Made by a program: the position numbers and the translations under genes. The notes beneath the pieces are model-generated. The model worked only from the letters and a program-made list of their open reading frames with translations, searched no databases and was not told the origin of the DNA. A DNA stretch of 35,727 nucleotides from BP-133 sp040756995 (GTDB lineage: Bacteria; Actinomycetota; Acidimicrobiia; IMCC26256; BP-133): NCBI GenBank assembly GCA_040756995.1, contig JBFLYK010000066.1, positions 1 to 35,727 of the forward strand, read 5' to 3'. This document shows, in pieces, positions 1-10,555 of the stretch; within the stretch, counting starts at the first letter, position 1, and the number at the start of each line of letters is the position of its first letter.

Positions 1-1
1 G

Positions 2-3000
2 GCGGCGGCCGGGAGGCGGCCGGCGGGGGTGGCCGTGGCCGTGCCGCTGGTCGAGCACCGGGCCGGCGCGGCCCTCGAAGACGTGGTGCTGGCCCGGGCC
101 TACGCGGCGCTGGGCCGGCCGGCGCCGCCGGCCGGAACCGACCGGCGGGCGGCGTGGGACGCCCTGGCCGCCGCCGCGGCCGACGCCGGCCGGCCCGGGG
201 TGGCCGTCCTGCTCGACGAGCTGTCCGAGTTCCTCCGGGCCAAGCAGCCGCCGGCGCTGACCGAGGACCTGCGGTTCCTCCAGTTCCTGGGCGAGTGGTG
301 CCGGGGCCTGCCCGTCGTGGTCGTCACCGCCCTCCAGGAGAGCATCGAGGAGGTCGCCAACGTCAGCCAGCGGGAACTGTCCCGCATCCGGGACCGCTAC
401 CGGACGCTGACCCTGTCGATGCGCCACGTCGAGGACCTGGTCCGGGGCCGGCTGGTCCACGTCCGGCCCGGCGCCGAGCCGCTGGTGGAGCGGGCCCACG
501 CCGAGCTGGAGGCGGCCTTCCCGGGGTGGGGCGTCGGCCGGGAGCGCTTCTGCGCCTGCTACCCCGTCCACCCGGCGACCCTGGCCGTGCTCGAAGGGCT
601 GCGGTTCCTGTTCTCCCAGCAGCGGGGCGTGGTCGACTTCGTCTGCCGGCAACTGGCCGGCGACGCCCCGGCCGGGATCCCGCCGTGGCGGCAACGGCCG
701 TGGCTGGAGCTGCTCACCCCCGACCGGGTCTACGACCACTTCGCCGCCCGCCTGGCCGAACGGGTCGAGACCCGCCGCCTGGCCGAGACGGTCGTGCCCT
801 ACTGGGAGCGGGCGGCGGCGGAGACCTTCGACGCCGAGGCCGACCGGGTCCTCGCCCTGCGGGCGGTCAAGCTCCTCTGCCTGCTGGCCGCCTCCCCACT
901 GGAACGGCCCCGGACGGCCGCCGAGCTCGCCCACCTCCTCCTGACCCGGGTGTCGGCCCTCGACCCGGCGGCTAACGTGGCGTACTTCGAGTCGGCCGTC
1001 CTCGGCCCGCTGGTGGCCCGGGGCGCCTACGTGGTGGCCCGCCCGGCCGAGCCGGGGGGCGCGGCCCGCTACACGGTGGAGGTCGAGGCCGACGCCGCCG
1101 TCCTGGCCGGGGCCCGGGTGCGGGCGGCCCGGGCGGAGCTGCACCCGGGTGACCGGCGGATCACCGGGACGCTCTTCGAGCTCGGTTCCTCCCCCTCCCT
1201 CCCCCTCCAGCTGCTGGCCGAGGTCGGCCCGGCCCGCCGGGAGCTGCTGTGGCAGAACACGTTGCGGTCACTGGTGGTGGGTCCGGCCCGGCTGTCCGAG
1301 CTCGACGCCGGCGAGGTCCGGGCGGCGGTGGCGGCGGCCCGCGACGCCGGCGCCGAGGGGGTCTTCCTGGTGGCCGAACCCGAACCGGAGCCTCCGCCCG
1401 GGGCCGGCGGCCGATCCGCCCGGTCGGGCCCGGCGGGGGCAGGCTCGCCGTCGCCGGGGTGGGTGGAGCGGGCCGAGGCGCTGGTGGCCGGGACCGAACG
1501 GCTCGCCGTGTGGGTGCCCGCCCCGCTCAGCACCGCCGAGCGGGAGGTGGCCCTCGAGCTCCACGCCCGCCGGGTCGTGCTCGACGCCGCCCGGGCCGAG
1601 GGGCTGACGGGAACCGGCGATCTGGTCGAGTTCCTGGAACGGGCCCGCGACGCCGACGGTCCCCGGGCCCGCGAGCTGCTCGGGCGGGCCTACTTCGGCG
1701 GGACCGTGGTCTACGGCGAGGGCGCCGACCCGCCCGACCTGGCGTCGCTGTCGGGCCTGCCGTTCGACCGGGTGCTCGCCGCGCTGGCCGATCCGCTGCT
1801 GGCCCGACTGCACCCCCGCCACCGGGAGGTCGCCCCCCACGGCGAGCTGGTCGGGGAGCGTCTCTTGCGCCAGCTCGTCACCGAGGCGTTGCCCCTCACC
1901 CGGGTGAGCGCCTCGGCGGCCGAGCGGGGCCCGCTCCGCTCGCTGATCGGCGGGTACCTGGTGCCGCTCGGGCTGTTCCGCCGCCGGCGGGACACCTTCG
2001 TCCTCGCTCCCGACCCGGTGCGCAGCCCGGCGGTGGCCGAGGCGCTGCGGCTCGTGGCCGGCGCCGAGCCGGTCCCGGCGGCCGAGGTCGTCGCCCACCT
2101 GGCCGCCGGGCCGGTGGGGCTGACCGAACCGGAAGCGCTCCTCGTCCTCAACGGCTGCGTCCAGGCCGGGCTCCTCGAGGCGTGGCGGGGGCGGCGCCGC
2201 CACAGCGAGCCGTTCCTGGCGGTCACCGCCGGCGACCGGCTGAGCGCCGGCGAGCTGCTCGAGCCGGCCGCCCGGGCGGCGCTGGCCGGCCTGGGCCCGG
2301 TCGTGGGCACCGGGCCGCTCGAACCGTGGAACGCCTCCCTGCAGCGCACCCTGTGGGAGCGGGCCCGGGCCTGGCTGGACGTGCTCCGGGAGGACTGCGC
2401 CCAGGTCCGCTCGGGCCTGGCGGCCCTCGCCGGCGCCACCGCGGCGGCCGACGCCGGAGGAGACGGGGAGCCCGGCCTGGCCGGGGGCGGGGCCGCCGAG
2501 GCCGTCGCCGCCGACGTCGAGCGCATCGCCTCGGTCGTCGAGGCGGTCGACGGGCAGCTCCCCCCGGTGGACGGGCTGCGGGCCCTGGTCGGCGCCGTCG
2601 GGGACGCCGAGGCGACCCTGCGGTCGGCCCGGCGCCTGGCCGGCGTCGTCCGCTTCCTGCGGGAGCAGCTGAGCCGGGCCCAGCAGGCGCTGGCCTACCT
2701 GGCCCATCCCCGCCTCGAACTCCCCCCCGGGGAGCCCCGCCTGGCGGCGCTGCGGGACGAGGCGCTCCGCCTCGGCGCCCGGCTCCTCGAACTGGCGGCC
2801 GAAGACCGGGCCGGCGAGTTCAGCGCCGCCGAACGGTCGTTCCGCGACGCCTACACCGCCGCCTACGGCGCCGCCCACACCCGGTTCTACGGCTCGGCCG
2901 CCGCCCGGCAGGCGGAGGCAGTGCGGGCCAGTGGCCCCTACCAGGCCCTCGCCGCCTTCGCCGCCCTGGAAGCGGTGGCGGTCCCCGACGACCGGGTCAA

Positions 3001-5149
3001 GCTGGACCGGGCGCTGGCCGCCGCCGTCCCGGCGCCGTGCGACCGCCGCCTCGACCTTGAACTGGCCTGGAAGCCCCGCTGCGGCTGCGGCTTCACCCTC
3101 GGTCAGGAGCCCCCCACCCTCGACGTCGACGGGCTGGTGGCCCGGGCCCGGCGGGGCGTGGAGCAGTACCGGGCGGAACTCGCCCGGCCGGAGAACCACC
3201 GCCGCCTGGCCGCGGCGGTCGACGACCTCGTCGCCCTCGACCGGGCCGACGTCGCCGACGACCTCCGCCGCTTCCTGGCGCTGATCGCCCCGCCCGGGAC
3301 CGACCACAGCGGCGAGCCCGCCGGCGAGCCCCCCGGCCGGGAGGCTGACCCGCTGGCGGCGGCCCACCTGCTGGTCGAACCGCTCCTGTCGGTGGTGCGC
3401 GACGTGCTGGGCGGCGCAAACCTCGTCGTCCAGCGGGACCTGTCGGTGCTCCGCGAGGACCTGATCGGGCGCCGCTACCCCAAGCGGCGGCTCCTCGAGC
3501 TCATCACCCGGTGGGTCGACCCGACCGGCGAGGTCCCCGACGGCGGGTTCGTGGAGGTCGTCGACCACGACGACGCCCTCCGCCGGGCCGCGCCCTCCGA
3601 GGAGGACGGGCCGCCGCACGGCCGGTCCTGGCCCGGCGCTCCCGGCACCGCCGCCGGCCCCTCCGGCGCAGCCAGCACCGCCAGCACCGCCGCCGGCCCG
3701 TCCGCCGCCGCCGGCCCGTCCGGCGCGACCGCCGCCTTCTGCGCCCTGCGCTTCCCGAGCCTGGCCGCGCAGCTCCCCGCCGAGCGCCCCGCCGACGCCT
3801 TCTGGCTGGCGGCCTGGTGGGCCGCCACCAGCCGCCACCTCCACCAACCGGTCGCAGGGGCAGCGACGCCGGCGCCGCCGCCGTGGATCCCGGCCGGCCT
3901 CGTGGCCGACCCGCCGCTGCTCCTCGCCGCGGCCGAGGCGGCCACCGCCGACCTCGGCGCCCGGGCCGACCTCGCCGACCTCGATGCCCGGGTCAACGAG
4001 GACAGCCTGCTCGGCGACCGGGTCGCCGCCCTCGTCGACCTCCCCCACCGCCGCGGCACCGAGGTGGCCGACGTCCTGGCCGGCGAGCGGCTGCTGCGCC
4101 ACCCGCTGCGGATGGCCGCCGACGAGCTCGTCCGGCGCCTGGCCGGAGACTTCCACCTGGCCGACCGGCTGGCCACCCTCGACCTCGAGGCCACCGCGGC
4201 CGGCCACGCCCTCGCCGGCCCGGCCGAGTTCGAGCCCCTCCGGCACCTCCTGGCCGCCGCCCGCCACCTGGCCGAACTGGAACGTCGCCTCCCCGGCACC
4301 ACCGGCCGCGACCTCGTCGAAGACGCCTACCCGGCCGCCGCCGCCCCCGTCCCCGGCCTCCTCAGCCGGGCCGAGGTCGCCGCCGTCGCCGCCAGCCTCG
4401 TCTCCCCCGACGCCGTCGATACCCTGCGCCGGGCCGCCCGGCGCCTCCTCGGTGACGCCGACGCCGCCTTCTCCGATCTGGCCGACGCCGGCTTCCCCGG
4501 CTGCCTGCGGATCTGGGAAGTGGGCCAGGGCGTGGTGGCCCCCCTGCTGCGGGCTGAGGGCCGGGTGGCCGTCCTCCTCGTCGACGCCATGCGGGTCGAC
4601 CTGTGGCAGCAGCTCCGGCCACGGTTCGTCGAGGCGCTGCCCGGCCGGACGCTCCGGGAGACGTTCGCCGCCGTCCCCGCCCCCACCCGCACCGCCGAAG
4701 CGGTGGCCGCCCTCTACCTCGGCCGGCCCGTCCCGGCCGGATCGGCCCCTGCCCCGCCCGAGGAGACCCTGCCCTTCACCCACCTCGGCGTCGAAGCCCG
4801 CGCCCTCGTCGGCGTCGACCGCGACCGGGCGGCCGCCGAGCTGCGGGACCTGTGGACCAACGGCCCCAAGCTCTCGGTGGGCGTCGCCACCGCCGTCGAC
4901 GAGGCCCTGCACCGCTCCACCGCCGAGCTGTGCGAACTGCTCGACGCCGCCGCCGGTTCCCTGCAACGCCGGGTGATCCCCACCCTGGCCGCCCTCCCGG
5001 GCTCCGTCCCCCTCGTCGTCACCGCCGACCACGGCTTCCGCGAGAACCCGTCATGGGGCCGGGGAGCAGCCGGCCGCTACGCCCACGGCGGCTGCTCTCT
5101 CGAGGAATGCATCGTGCCCGTGGCGACGTTCGGGCCCGTCGACGAATGA
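2..5149 (+). CDS. BREX/Pgl-like fusion: BrxC/PglY-type P-loop ATPase joined to a PglZ domain (5' partial)
   Basis: The frame is open to the left edge, so the N-terminus, including the expected Walker A loop, is missing; the first in-window start codon is GTG at 29. Numbered from that GTG, a Walker B-like LLDELSEF lies at 61-68. It is followed by a sensor-like block (VVTALQESIEE) and an arginine-rich SRIRDRYRTL stretch, as in BrxC/PglY-type ATPases. The middle is Ala/Leu/Arg-rich and helical, with a small Cys cluster (RCGCGF). A low-complexity Ala/Gly/Pro/Ser linker (about 1205-1232) precedes the C-terminal alkaline-phosphatase-fold PglZ domain. That domain has VLLVDAMRVD (Asp1519), TADHGF (1665-1670) and YAHGGCSLEECIVP (His1686). 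In BREX/Pgl systems the ATPase and PglZ are normally separate proteins acting together in phage exclusion, so a single-chain version is unusual. Partner genes such as a methyltransferase or helicase would lie to the left, out of view. The PglZ assignment is firm; the ATPase subtype is inferred. Confidence 0.8.
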   Translation, partial: AAAGRRPAGVAVAVPLVEHRAGAALEDVVLARAYAALGRPAPPAGTDRRAAWDALAAAAADAGRPGVAVLLDELSEFLRAKQPPALTEDLRFLQFLGEWCRGLPVVVVTALQESIEEVANVSQRELSRIRDRYRTLTLSMRHVEDLVRGRLVHVRPGAEPLVERAHAELEAAFPGWGVGRERFCACYPVHPATLAVLEGLRFLFSQQRGVVDFVCRQLAGDAPAGIPPWRQRPWLELLTPDRVYDHFAARLAERVETRRLAETVVPYWERAAAETFDAEADRVLALRAVKLLCLLAASPLERPRTAAELAHLLLTRVSALDPAANVAYFESAVLGPLVARGAYVVARPAEPGGAARYTVEVEADAAVLAGARVRAARAELHPGDRRITGTLFELGSSPSLPLQLLAEVGPARRELLWQNTLRSLVVGPARLSELDAGEVRAAVAAARDAGAEGVFLVAEPEPEPPPGAGGRSARSGPAGAGSPSPGWVERAEALVAGTERLAVWVPAPLSTAEREVALELHARRVVLDAARAEGLTGTGDLVEFLERARDADGPRARELLGRAYFGGTVVYGEGADPPDLASLSGLPFDRVLAALADPLLARLHPRHREVAPHGELVGERLLRQLVTEALPLTRVSASAAERGPLRSLIGGYLVPLGLFRRRRDTFVLAPDPVRSPAVAEALRLVAGAEPVPAAEVVAHLAAGPVGLTEPEALLVLNGCVQAGLLEAWRGRRRHSEPFLAVTAGDRLSAGELLEPAARAALAGLGPVVGTGPLEPWNASLQRTLWERARAWLDVLREDCAQVRSGLAALAGATAAADAGGDGEPGLAGGGAAEAVAADVERIASVVEAVDGQLPPVDGLRALVGAVGDAEATLRSARRLAGVVRFLREQLSRAQQALAYLAHPRLELPPGEPRLAALRDEALRLGARLLELAAEDRAGEFSAAERSFRDAYTAAYGAAHTRFYGSAAARQAEAVRASGPYQALAAFAALEAVAVPDDRVKLDRALAAAVPAPCDRRLDLELAWKPRCGCGFTLGQEPPTLDVDGLVARARRGVEQYRAELARPENHRRLAAAVDDLVALDRADVADDLRRFLALIAPPGTDHSGEPAGEPPGREADPLAAAHLLVEPLLSVVRDVLGGANLVVQRDLSVLREDLIGRRYPKRRLLELITRWVDPTGEVPDGGFVEVVDHDDALRRAAPSEEDGPPHGRSWPGAPGTAAGPSGAASTASTAAGPSAAAGPSGATAAFCALRFPSLAAQLPAERPADAFWLAAWWAATSRHLHQPVAGAATPAPPPWIPAGLVADPPLLLAAAEAATADLGARADLADLDARVNEDSLLGDRVAALVDLPHRRGTEVADVLAGERLLRHPLRMAADELVRRLAGDFHLADRLATLDLEATAAGHALAGPAEFEPLRHLLAAARHLAELERRLPGTTGRDLVEDAYPAAAAPVPGLLSRAEVAAVAASLVSPDAVDTLRRAARRLLGDADAAFSDLADAGFPGCLRIWEVGQGVVAPLLRAEGRVAVLLVDAMRVDLWQQLRPRFVEALPGRTLRETFAAVPAPTRTAEAVAALYLGRPVPAGSAPAPPEETLPFTHLGVEARALVGVDRDRAAAELRDLWTNGPKLSVGVATAVDEALHRSTAELCELLDAAAGSLQRRVIPTLAALPGSVPLVVTADHGFRENPSWGRGAAGRYAHGGCSLEECIVPVATFGPVDE

Positions 5150-5432
5150 GCAGCCATCCTGGCGCGACGGCCGGCGAGGCAACCGCCACCGGGAAGGAGC
5201 AGCCCAAGCCCGGCCGGGCTGACATTACGCCCGCGGAGGGCCGCTCGTTCGTGTGCGTCGTCCACCGGCAATGTTGTGACTTGCCCCGGAGGATTTGACC
5301 GGCTGGCGGGCCCGGCCGTATCGTGACGAAAGCCATTCAACATCCGTTGAATGGCGCGGGAGGTGCAGGTGACACAACGGCGATCGGCCCGGGCTCCGCA
5401 GCTGGGTTGCTGGCAGGCGATGGTCGGGAACG
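5150..5432. other. Intergenic region with palindromes
   Basis: About 280 bp separate the PglZ-fusion gene from the UbiB-like gene and show no convincing gene. The region holds a perfect 14-bp palindrome (AGCCCGG/CCGGGCT, 5207-5220), which has no loop or T-run and so is a poor terminator. It also holds the long inverted repeat at 5332-5355, listed separately. Confidence 0.5.
5332..5355. promoter_or_regulatory. Perfect 10-bp inverted repeat, candidate operator of the UbiB-like gene
   Basis: GCCATTCAAC and GTTGAATGGC are perfect reverse complements separated by ATCC. Length, symmetry and short spacer suit a dimeric repressor site of TetR type. It lies about 80 bp before the first possible GTG start of the kinase-like gene. 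No T-run follows, so it is not a canonical terminator. The regulator is unknown. Confidence 0.5.
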
Positions 5433-6971
<1,539 letters not shown>

Positions 6972-7003
6972 CCTCCATTTCCCACCGCCTGCGAGGAGGT
7001 CCG

Positions 7004-7774
7004 GTGAGAGCGCTGCTGGAGGTCGGGGGCCGGCGACTGCCGTTCCTGCGCTGGTCGGCCATCCGCATGGTGGCCGGCATGAAGCACCTGACGACGCACT
7101 GGCAGGTCGGCGACGGTCGGGAGGAGGCCCTGGCCGCCTACGTCGCCGACCGGGCCCGCGCGGGCGACCCCGACGACGTCATCCGAGTCATCGACGAGTT
7201 CTGCTACCGGCGGAGCCTCATGATGAACGTCGGTGACGAGAAAGGCCGGATCCTCGACCGGGCCGTCCGCCGGACCGATCCCCGGCGGCTCCTCGAACTC
7301 GGGACATACTGCGGCTACAGCGCCCTGCGCACGGCCCGGGTCATGGCCGACGACGCCCGGCTGCACTCGGTCGAGTTCAACCCCGCCAACGCCGCGATCG
7401 CCCGGCGGATCCTCGACCACGCCGGCGTCGGCGACCGCGTCACGATCGTGGTCGGGACCCTCGGCGACGGCGGGGCGACCATCGACCGGCTCGAATCGGA
7501 CCACGGCTTCGCCCCCGGAACACTCGACTTCGTCTTCCTCGACCACGACAAGGCCGCCTACCTCCCCGACCTCGAGCGCATCCTCGCCCGCCGCTGGCTC
7601 CACCCCGGCTCGCTCGTCGTCGCCGACAACATGAAATTCCCCGGCGCCCCGGACTACCGGGCCTACATGACGACCCACGAAGGCACCACCTGGCGGACCG
7701 TCGAGCACCCCACCCACGTCGAGTACCAGTCCCTCCTCAAGGACCTGGTCCTCGAAAGCGAGTACCTGGGATAA
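7004..7774 (+). CDS. Catechol O-methyltransferase-like SAM-dependent methyltransferase
   Basis: A 256-residue class I methyltransferase resembling catechol O-methyltransferase, which moves a methyl group from SAM to a catechol hydroxyl using Mg2+. Visible family blocks are MNVGDEKGRILD, the SAM-binding LELGTYCGYSA, an acidic VEFNP after strand 2, and VFLDHDKAAYLPDL and VADNMKFPGAPDY, which carry the metal-binding Asp/Asp-Asn pattern. The C-terminal HVEYQSLLKDLVLESEYLG matches the COMT end. The GTG start at 7004 has a good ribosome-binding site (GAGGAGGT) about 8 bases upstream. The N-terminal 25 residues are an extension with hydrophobic and basic character. The gene stands 32 bp after the kinase-like ORF, so cotranscription is possible. 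Substrate is unknown; a small diphenol or a natural-product catechol would fit the family. Confidence 0.85.
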   Translation: MRALLEVGGRRLPFLRWSAIRMVAGMKHLTTHWQVGDGREEALAAYVADRARAGDPDDVIRVIDEFCYRRSLMMNVGDEKGRILDRAVRRTDPRRLLELGTYCGYSALRTARVMADDARLHSVEFNPANAAIARRILDHAGVGDRVTIVVGTLGDGGATIDRLESDHGFAPGTLDFVFLDHDKAAYLPDLERILARRWLHPGSLVVADNMKFPGAPDYRAYMTTHEGTTWRTVEHPTHVEYQSLLKDLVLESEYLG

Positions 7775-7974
7775 CCGGCTCCTCGAGCAGGACGGGTCTC
7801 ATGATCACGGACCGGCGAAGGCCCGGCCCCAGCCGGCTCGCCGGCGCGGGCCACCTCGCCGAAGCCACCATCCTGCTGCATTCACCGCCGCCGATCCCGG
7901 CACTGGTCTTCGCTCCCGTGACGGGCGCGCCAGTTCCGGCGACACCGGCCCGGGGCGGGCGTGGCTGTTCGCCT
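7775..7974. other. Convergent intergenic region, possible IclR debris
   Basis: The 200 bp between the methyltransferase and the truncated IclR gene contain no intact gene. On the minus strand around 7810-7880 a reading includes EPAGAGPSPVRDHETRP, which faintly recalls the end of an IclR effector domain. If real, it would be leftover sequence of the truncated gene next door; this is weak. Confidence 0.25.
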
Positions 7975-8445
7975 CTACGAGGCCCCCGGGATCGGCGTCC
8001 CCGTCCCTGGCGTCGTTGGGGCCGGCCGAGGCGCCGGGGCTGGCTGAGGGGTTCCGTCGGGTCGGGCCCCCGGTCGAGTGGGTACCGAGTCGGTCAGCAC
8101 GACGTGCCCGTCCGCGATCTGGGCGAACGAGGCGGTGTGACCGGTCACCTCGGCCATCTGCCGCAGGACCTCGTGGATCTGCGGCGGCCGGTGCATCGAC
8201 GCGACCAGGTCACGAAACCGGCTGGCGATCTCGAGACCCAACCCGTAGACGCCGTTCGATCGGCGCGCGAGATAGCCCTCGTAGGCCAGCGTGCGCACCA
8301 ACTGGCACGTCGTGGGCAAGGCGATGTCGCATCGATGGGCGATCTGTTCGACGTTCAGCCCCTCCCGGCTGTCGCCGACCTCCTGCAAGATCCGGAGCGC
8401 GCGGGACACGCTCTGGATCAGATCGGTCGGCCTGGCCGACGACAT
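7975..8445 (-). CDS. IclR-family regulator, C-terminally truncated
   Basis: The N-terminal winged helix of an IclR regulator is clear: LIQSVSRALRILQEVGDSREGL, then the LNVEQIAHRCDIALPTTCQLVRTL helix-turn-helix and a wing ending VYGLGLEIASRFRDL. The effector-binding domain begins (LRQMAEVTGHTASFAQIADGHVVLTDSV) and is then replaced by a Pro/Arg/Gly tail that does not resemble the family. The product is 156 residues against about 250 normally. ATG at 8445 is preferred because AGGAG lies 11 bases upstream; the frame is open to GTG 8511. It is transcribed divergently from the Tat amidohydrolase gene, the usual position of a local regulator, but loss of the ligand-binding domain means it is inactive or ligand-blind. 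Probably a pseudogene. Confidence 0.7.
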   Translation of the reverse strand: MSSARPTDLIQSVSRALRILQEVGDSREGLNVEQIAHRCDIALPTTCQLVRTLAYEGYLARRSNGVYGLGLEIASRFRDLVASMHRPPQIHEVLRQMAEVTGHTASFAQIADGHVVLTDSVPTRPGARPDGTPQPAPAPRPAPTTPGTGTPIPGAS

Positions 8446-8576
8446 CGTCAACCGATCTCCTAGCTGCGATAGGGAGCTGCGACGAACGCGCTGGCTGGAT
8501 CCGGAGACCAATTCTTACCCGGCTCTCATCTACGGTCGCCGTCTCGTTCAGCATATGAAATGCCCTTGATCGGCGG

Positions 8577-8599
8577 AAACGATCGCACCAGGATCGTTT
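8577..8599. promoter_or_regulatory. Inverted repeat in the IclR/amidohydrolase divergent region
   Basis: AAACGATC and GATCGTTT form perfect 8-bp arms around a 7-base spacer, 60 bp before the amidohydrolase start and 130 bp before the IclR start. The position suits an operator read by the divergent IclR-type regulator, but this is inference from location only. Confidence 0.45.
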
Positions 8600-8658
8600 G
8601 CGGGGCGTGTCCGCTTTTGCGCCCTGCGCCACGGATGTTGCCGCAAGGGGGAGACCGA

Positions 8659-10503
8659 ATGGCTGAGAAGTACAAGAAGTACTACCCGGATCCGTCCGAA
8701 GCTCCGCCGATCGACATCATGCCGGCGTCGAACGGTGAATACGTACCCCCGGACCCGACTCCCGCCCAGCGGAAGATCATGGCGCTCCAGAACGAGAAGA
8801 TCGAAGAGGTGCGCCGCAAGTTCGGGATGAGCCGTCGCCAGTTCGTGCGGACGGCGGCCGCCTACTCGATCGGTGTCTGGGCCGTGGACAGGGTCACCGG
8901 CGGCAAGTGGGGCAGCTACGCCTGGGCGGACGGCACCAAGACGACGAAGGCCTGCGACCTGGAGAACCCCGGGGCGCAGCTCGCCAACCTGCCGGGAGAG
9001 TTCATCCTCGACACCCAGGGCCACGCCCTCGACTCCAGCCTGACCGCCCCGTGGCGGACGGAGGACCCCGGGTTCTCCCAGTTCCTGCTCATGTGGACGA
9101 CCCAGGCGATGGGCGACTACCCCGGCTACAACGAGGACGGCGTCCGCGGCTTCGGCGCCGGCGAGATCGACCCCGTCGAGAACCTCGGCCGGTACCACTA
9201 CTTCAAGGAGATCTTCCTCGACAGCTCGGAGACGGTGAACCTGCTCACCGCCCTCCCGCACCTGCCCGACGAGATCAACATCACCCCCATGAAGTGGGCG
9301 GCCGAGACCCGCGACATGATCAACAACATGACGCAGTCGGAGCGTTGCTTCGTCCACGCCTTCTCCCAGCCCAACCGGGGCTACCAGGGGCCGGATACGG
9401 CGCCCTACTACCAGCAGGAAGACTTCGAGTGGATGTCGTCCATCCAGGGCCCGCTGGACGTGCGGGGTTGGAAGCTGTACTGCGGGTGGGGTGACCCCGG
9501 CCTGGGCAGCGCCCCGTCCCGGGGCGGCGTCGGCGAGGGCCCGGTGGTCAACGGCTGGTGGTTCGACGACGACAACGGCCTCGCCATCGTCGAGCACATC
9601 CGGCGCATCCACGCCAAGACCAACCGGCCGGCGGTTATCTGCACCCACAAGGGCCTGTCGTTCAACGGCACGTTCGACTCGGCCAAGTTCTCACCCCGCG
9701 ACATGGGGATCATCGCCGCGATGTACCCCGACGTCACCTTCTTCACCTACCACTCCGGCTTCGACGGCGAGCACATGAAGCCCTACCCCGGTGACGACGA
9801 GGTCAACTCCTCGAACCGGGGTGTCGACTGCTTCATCAAGAGCCTCCGGGAGAACGCCATCGACGCCACCCGCTTCGTCCCGCCGGGTCTCGAGCACGGC
9901 AACTCGCCCAACATGTACGCCGAGATCGGCACCACCTGGTGGGCCAACATGGCCGACGCCGACCGGGCCACCCACCTGCTCGGCAAGCTGATCACCTACG
10001 TCGGGCCCCGCCGGATCGTGTGGGGCAGCGACTGCATCTGGTACGGCAACCCGCAGAACCAGATCGTGATGCTCCGGGCGCTCCAGTTCTCCGACCAGGC
10101 GAAGGAGCTCTACAACCTGCCCTACGGCCTCGACGGCGACCGGTGGGACCCCCGGAAGAACGCCCTCGACGGGTCGAGCTACATGATGGCGCACCCCAAC
10201 GTGGAGGGCTGGCCGACCGACGGCCGGGCGCATCCCGAGCGGAGCATCCGCAACGGGATCCTGGGCCGCACCGCAGCCGAGGTCTACGGGCTTGACCCCG
10301 ACGTTACGCGCAACGCCCTGTCGTGTGACGAGGTGCAGAAGATGCGCGACGCCTACATCCTCAACCCGGGGACCCCGAAGGAGACGGCGCCGCTGGCCAG
10401 CAACGCCGTCAACGGCCCCCGGACCAGGCGGGACTTCTGGAGGTTCATCAAGGCGGAGGGCACCGGCGACTCCACCCGGTTCTCCCGGGTGGTCCACTGG
10501 TGA
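8659..10503 (+). CDS. Tat-exported amidohydrolase-family protein (amidohydrolase 2 / COG2159-like)
   Basis: A 614-residue protein starting at ATG 8659 after an AAGGGGGAG ribosome-binding site. A polar N-terminal region of about 57 residues precedes a twin-arginine motif, SRRQFVR (58-64), and a hydrophobic stretch (TAAAYSIGVWAV), indicating Tat-dependent export. The mature part resembles metal-dependent amidohydrolases and decarboxylases of the TIM-barrel superfamily: LDTQGHAL near the N-terminus, VICTHKG, FTYHSGFD and WGSDCIWYG, which carries the conserved catalytic Asp region. It is longer than typical members (about 300-400 residues). It heads a three-gene plus-strand cluster with a secreted protein and a cupredoxin, and it faces a truncated IclR gene. 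Substrate is unknown. The fold assignment is good; the exact reaction is not known. Confidence 0.8.
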   Translation: MAEKYKKYYPDPSEAPPIDIMPASNGEYVPPDPTPAQRKIMALQNEKIEEVRRKFGMSRRQFVRTAAAYSIGVWAVDRVTGGKWGSYAWADGTKTTKACDLENPGAQLANLPGEFILDTQGHALDSSLTAPWRTEDPGFSQFLLMWTTQAMGDYPGYNEDGVRGFGAGEIDPVENLGRYHYFKEIFLDSSETVNLLTALPHLPDEINITPMKWAAETRDMINNMTQSERCFVHAFSQPNRGYQGPDTAPYYQQEDFEWMSSIQGPLDVRGWKLYCGWGDPGLGSAPSRGGVGEGPVVNGWWFDDDNGLAIVEHIRRIHAKTNRPAVICTHKGLSFNGTFDSAKFSPRDMGIIAAMYPDVTFFTYHSGFDGEHMKPYPGDDEVNSSNRGVDCFIKSLRENAIDATRFVPPGLEHGNSPNMYAEIGTTWWANMADADRATHLLGKLITYVGPRRIVWGSDCIWYGNPQNQIVMLRALQFSDQAKELYNLPYGLDGDRWDPRKNALDGSSYMMAHPNVEGWPTDGRAHPERSIRNGILGRTAAEVYGLDPDVTRNALSCDEVQKMRDAYILNPGTPKETAPLASNAVNGPRTRRDFWRFIKAEGTGDSTRFSRVVHW

Positions 10504-10555
10504 CCCGTCGACCCCTTCTCCACCACCAACCATCGCACGCAGGCAAGGGGGATTG

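Noticed and set aside
1268..5032. Very long open frame (1254 codons) on the minus strand opposite the PglZ-fusion gene
   Set aside because: It is a shadow caused by the high-GC third codon position; its translation is Gly/Val/Glu-rich without any domain, while the plus strand has clear motifs.
7832..7845. GCCGGC-TC-GCCGGC hairpin as a terminator between the methyltransferase and IclR genes
   Set aside because: A two-base loop cannot form a normal hairpin and there is no T-run; it is likely GC-rich coincidence.
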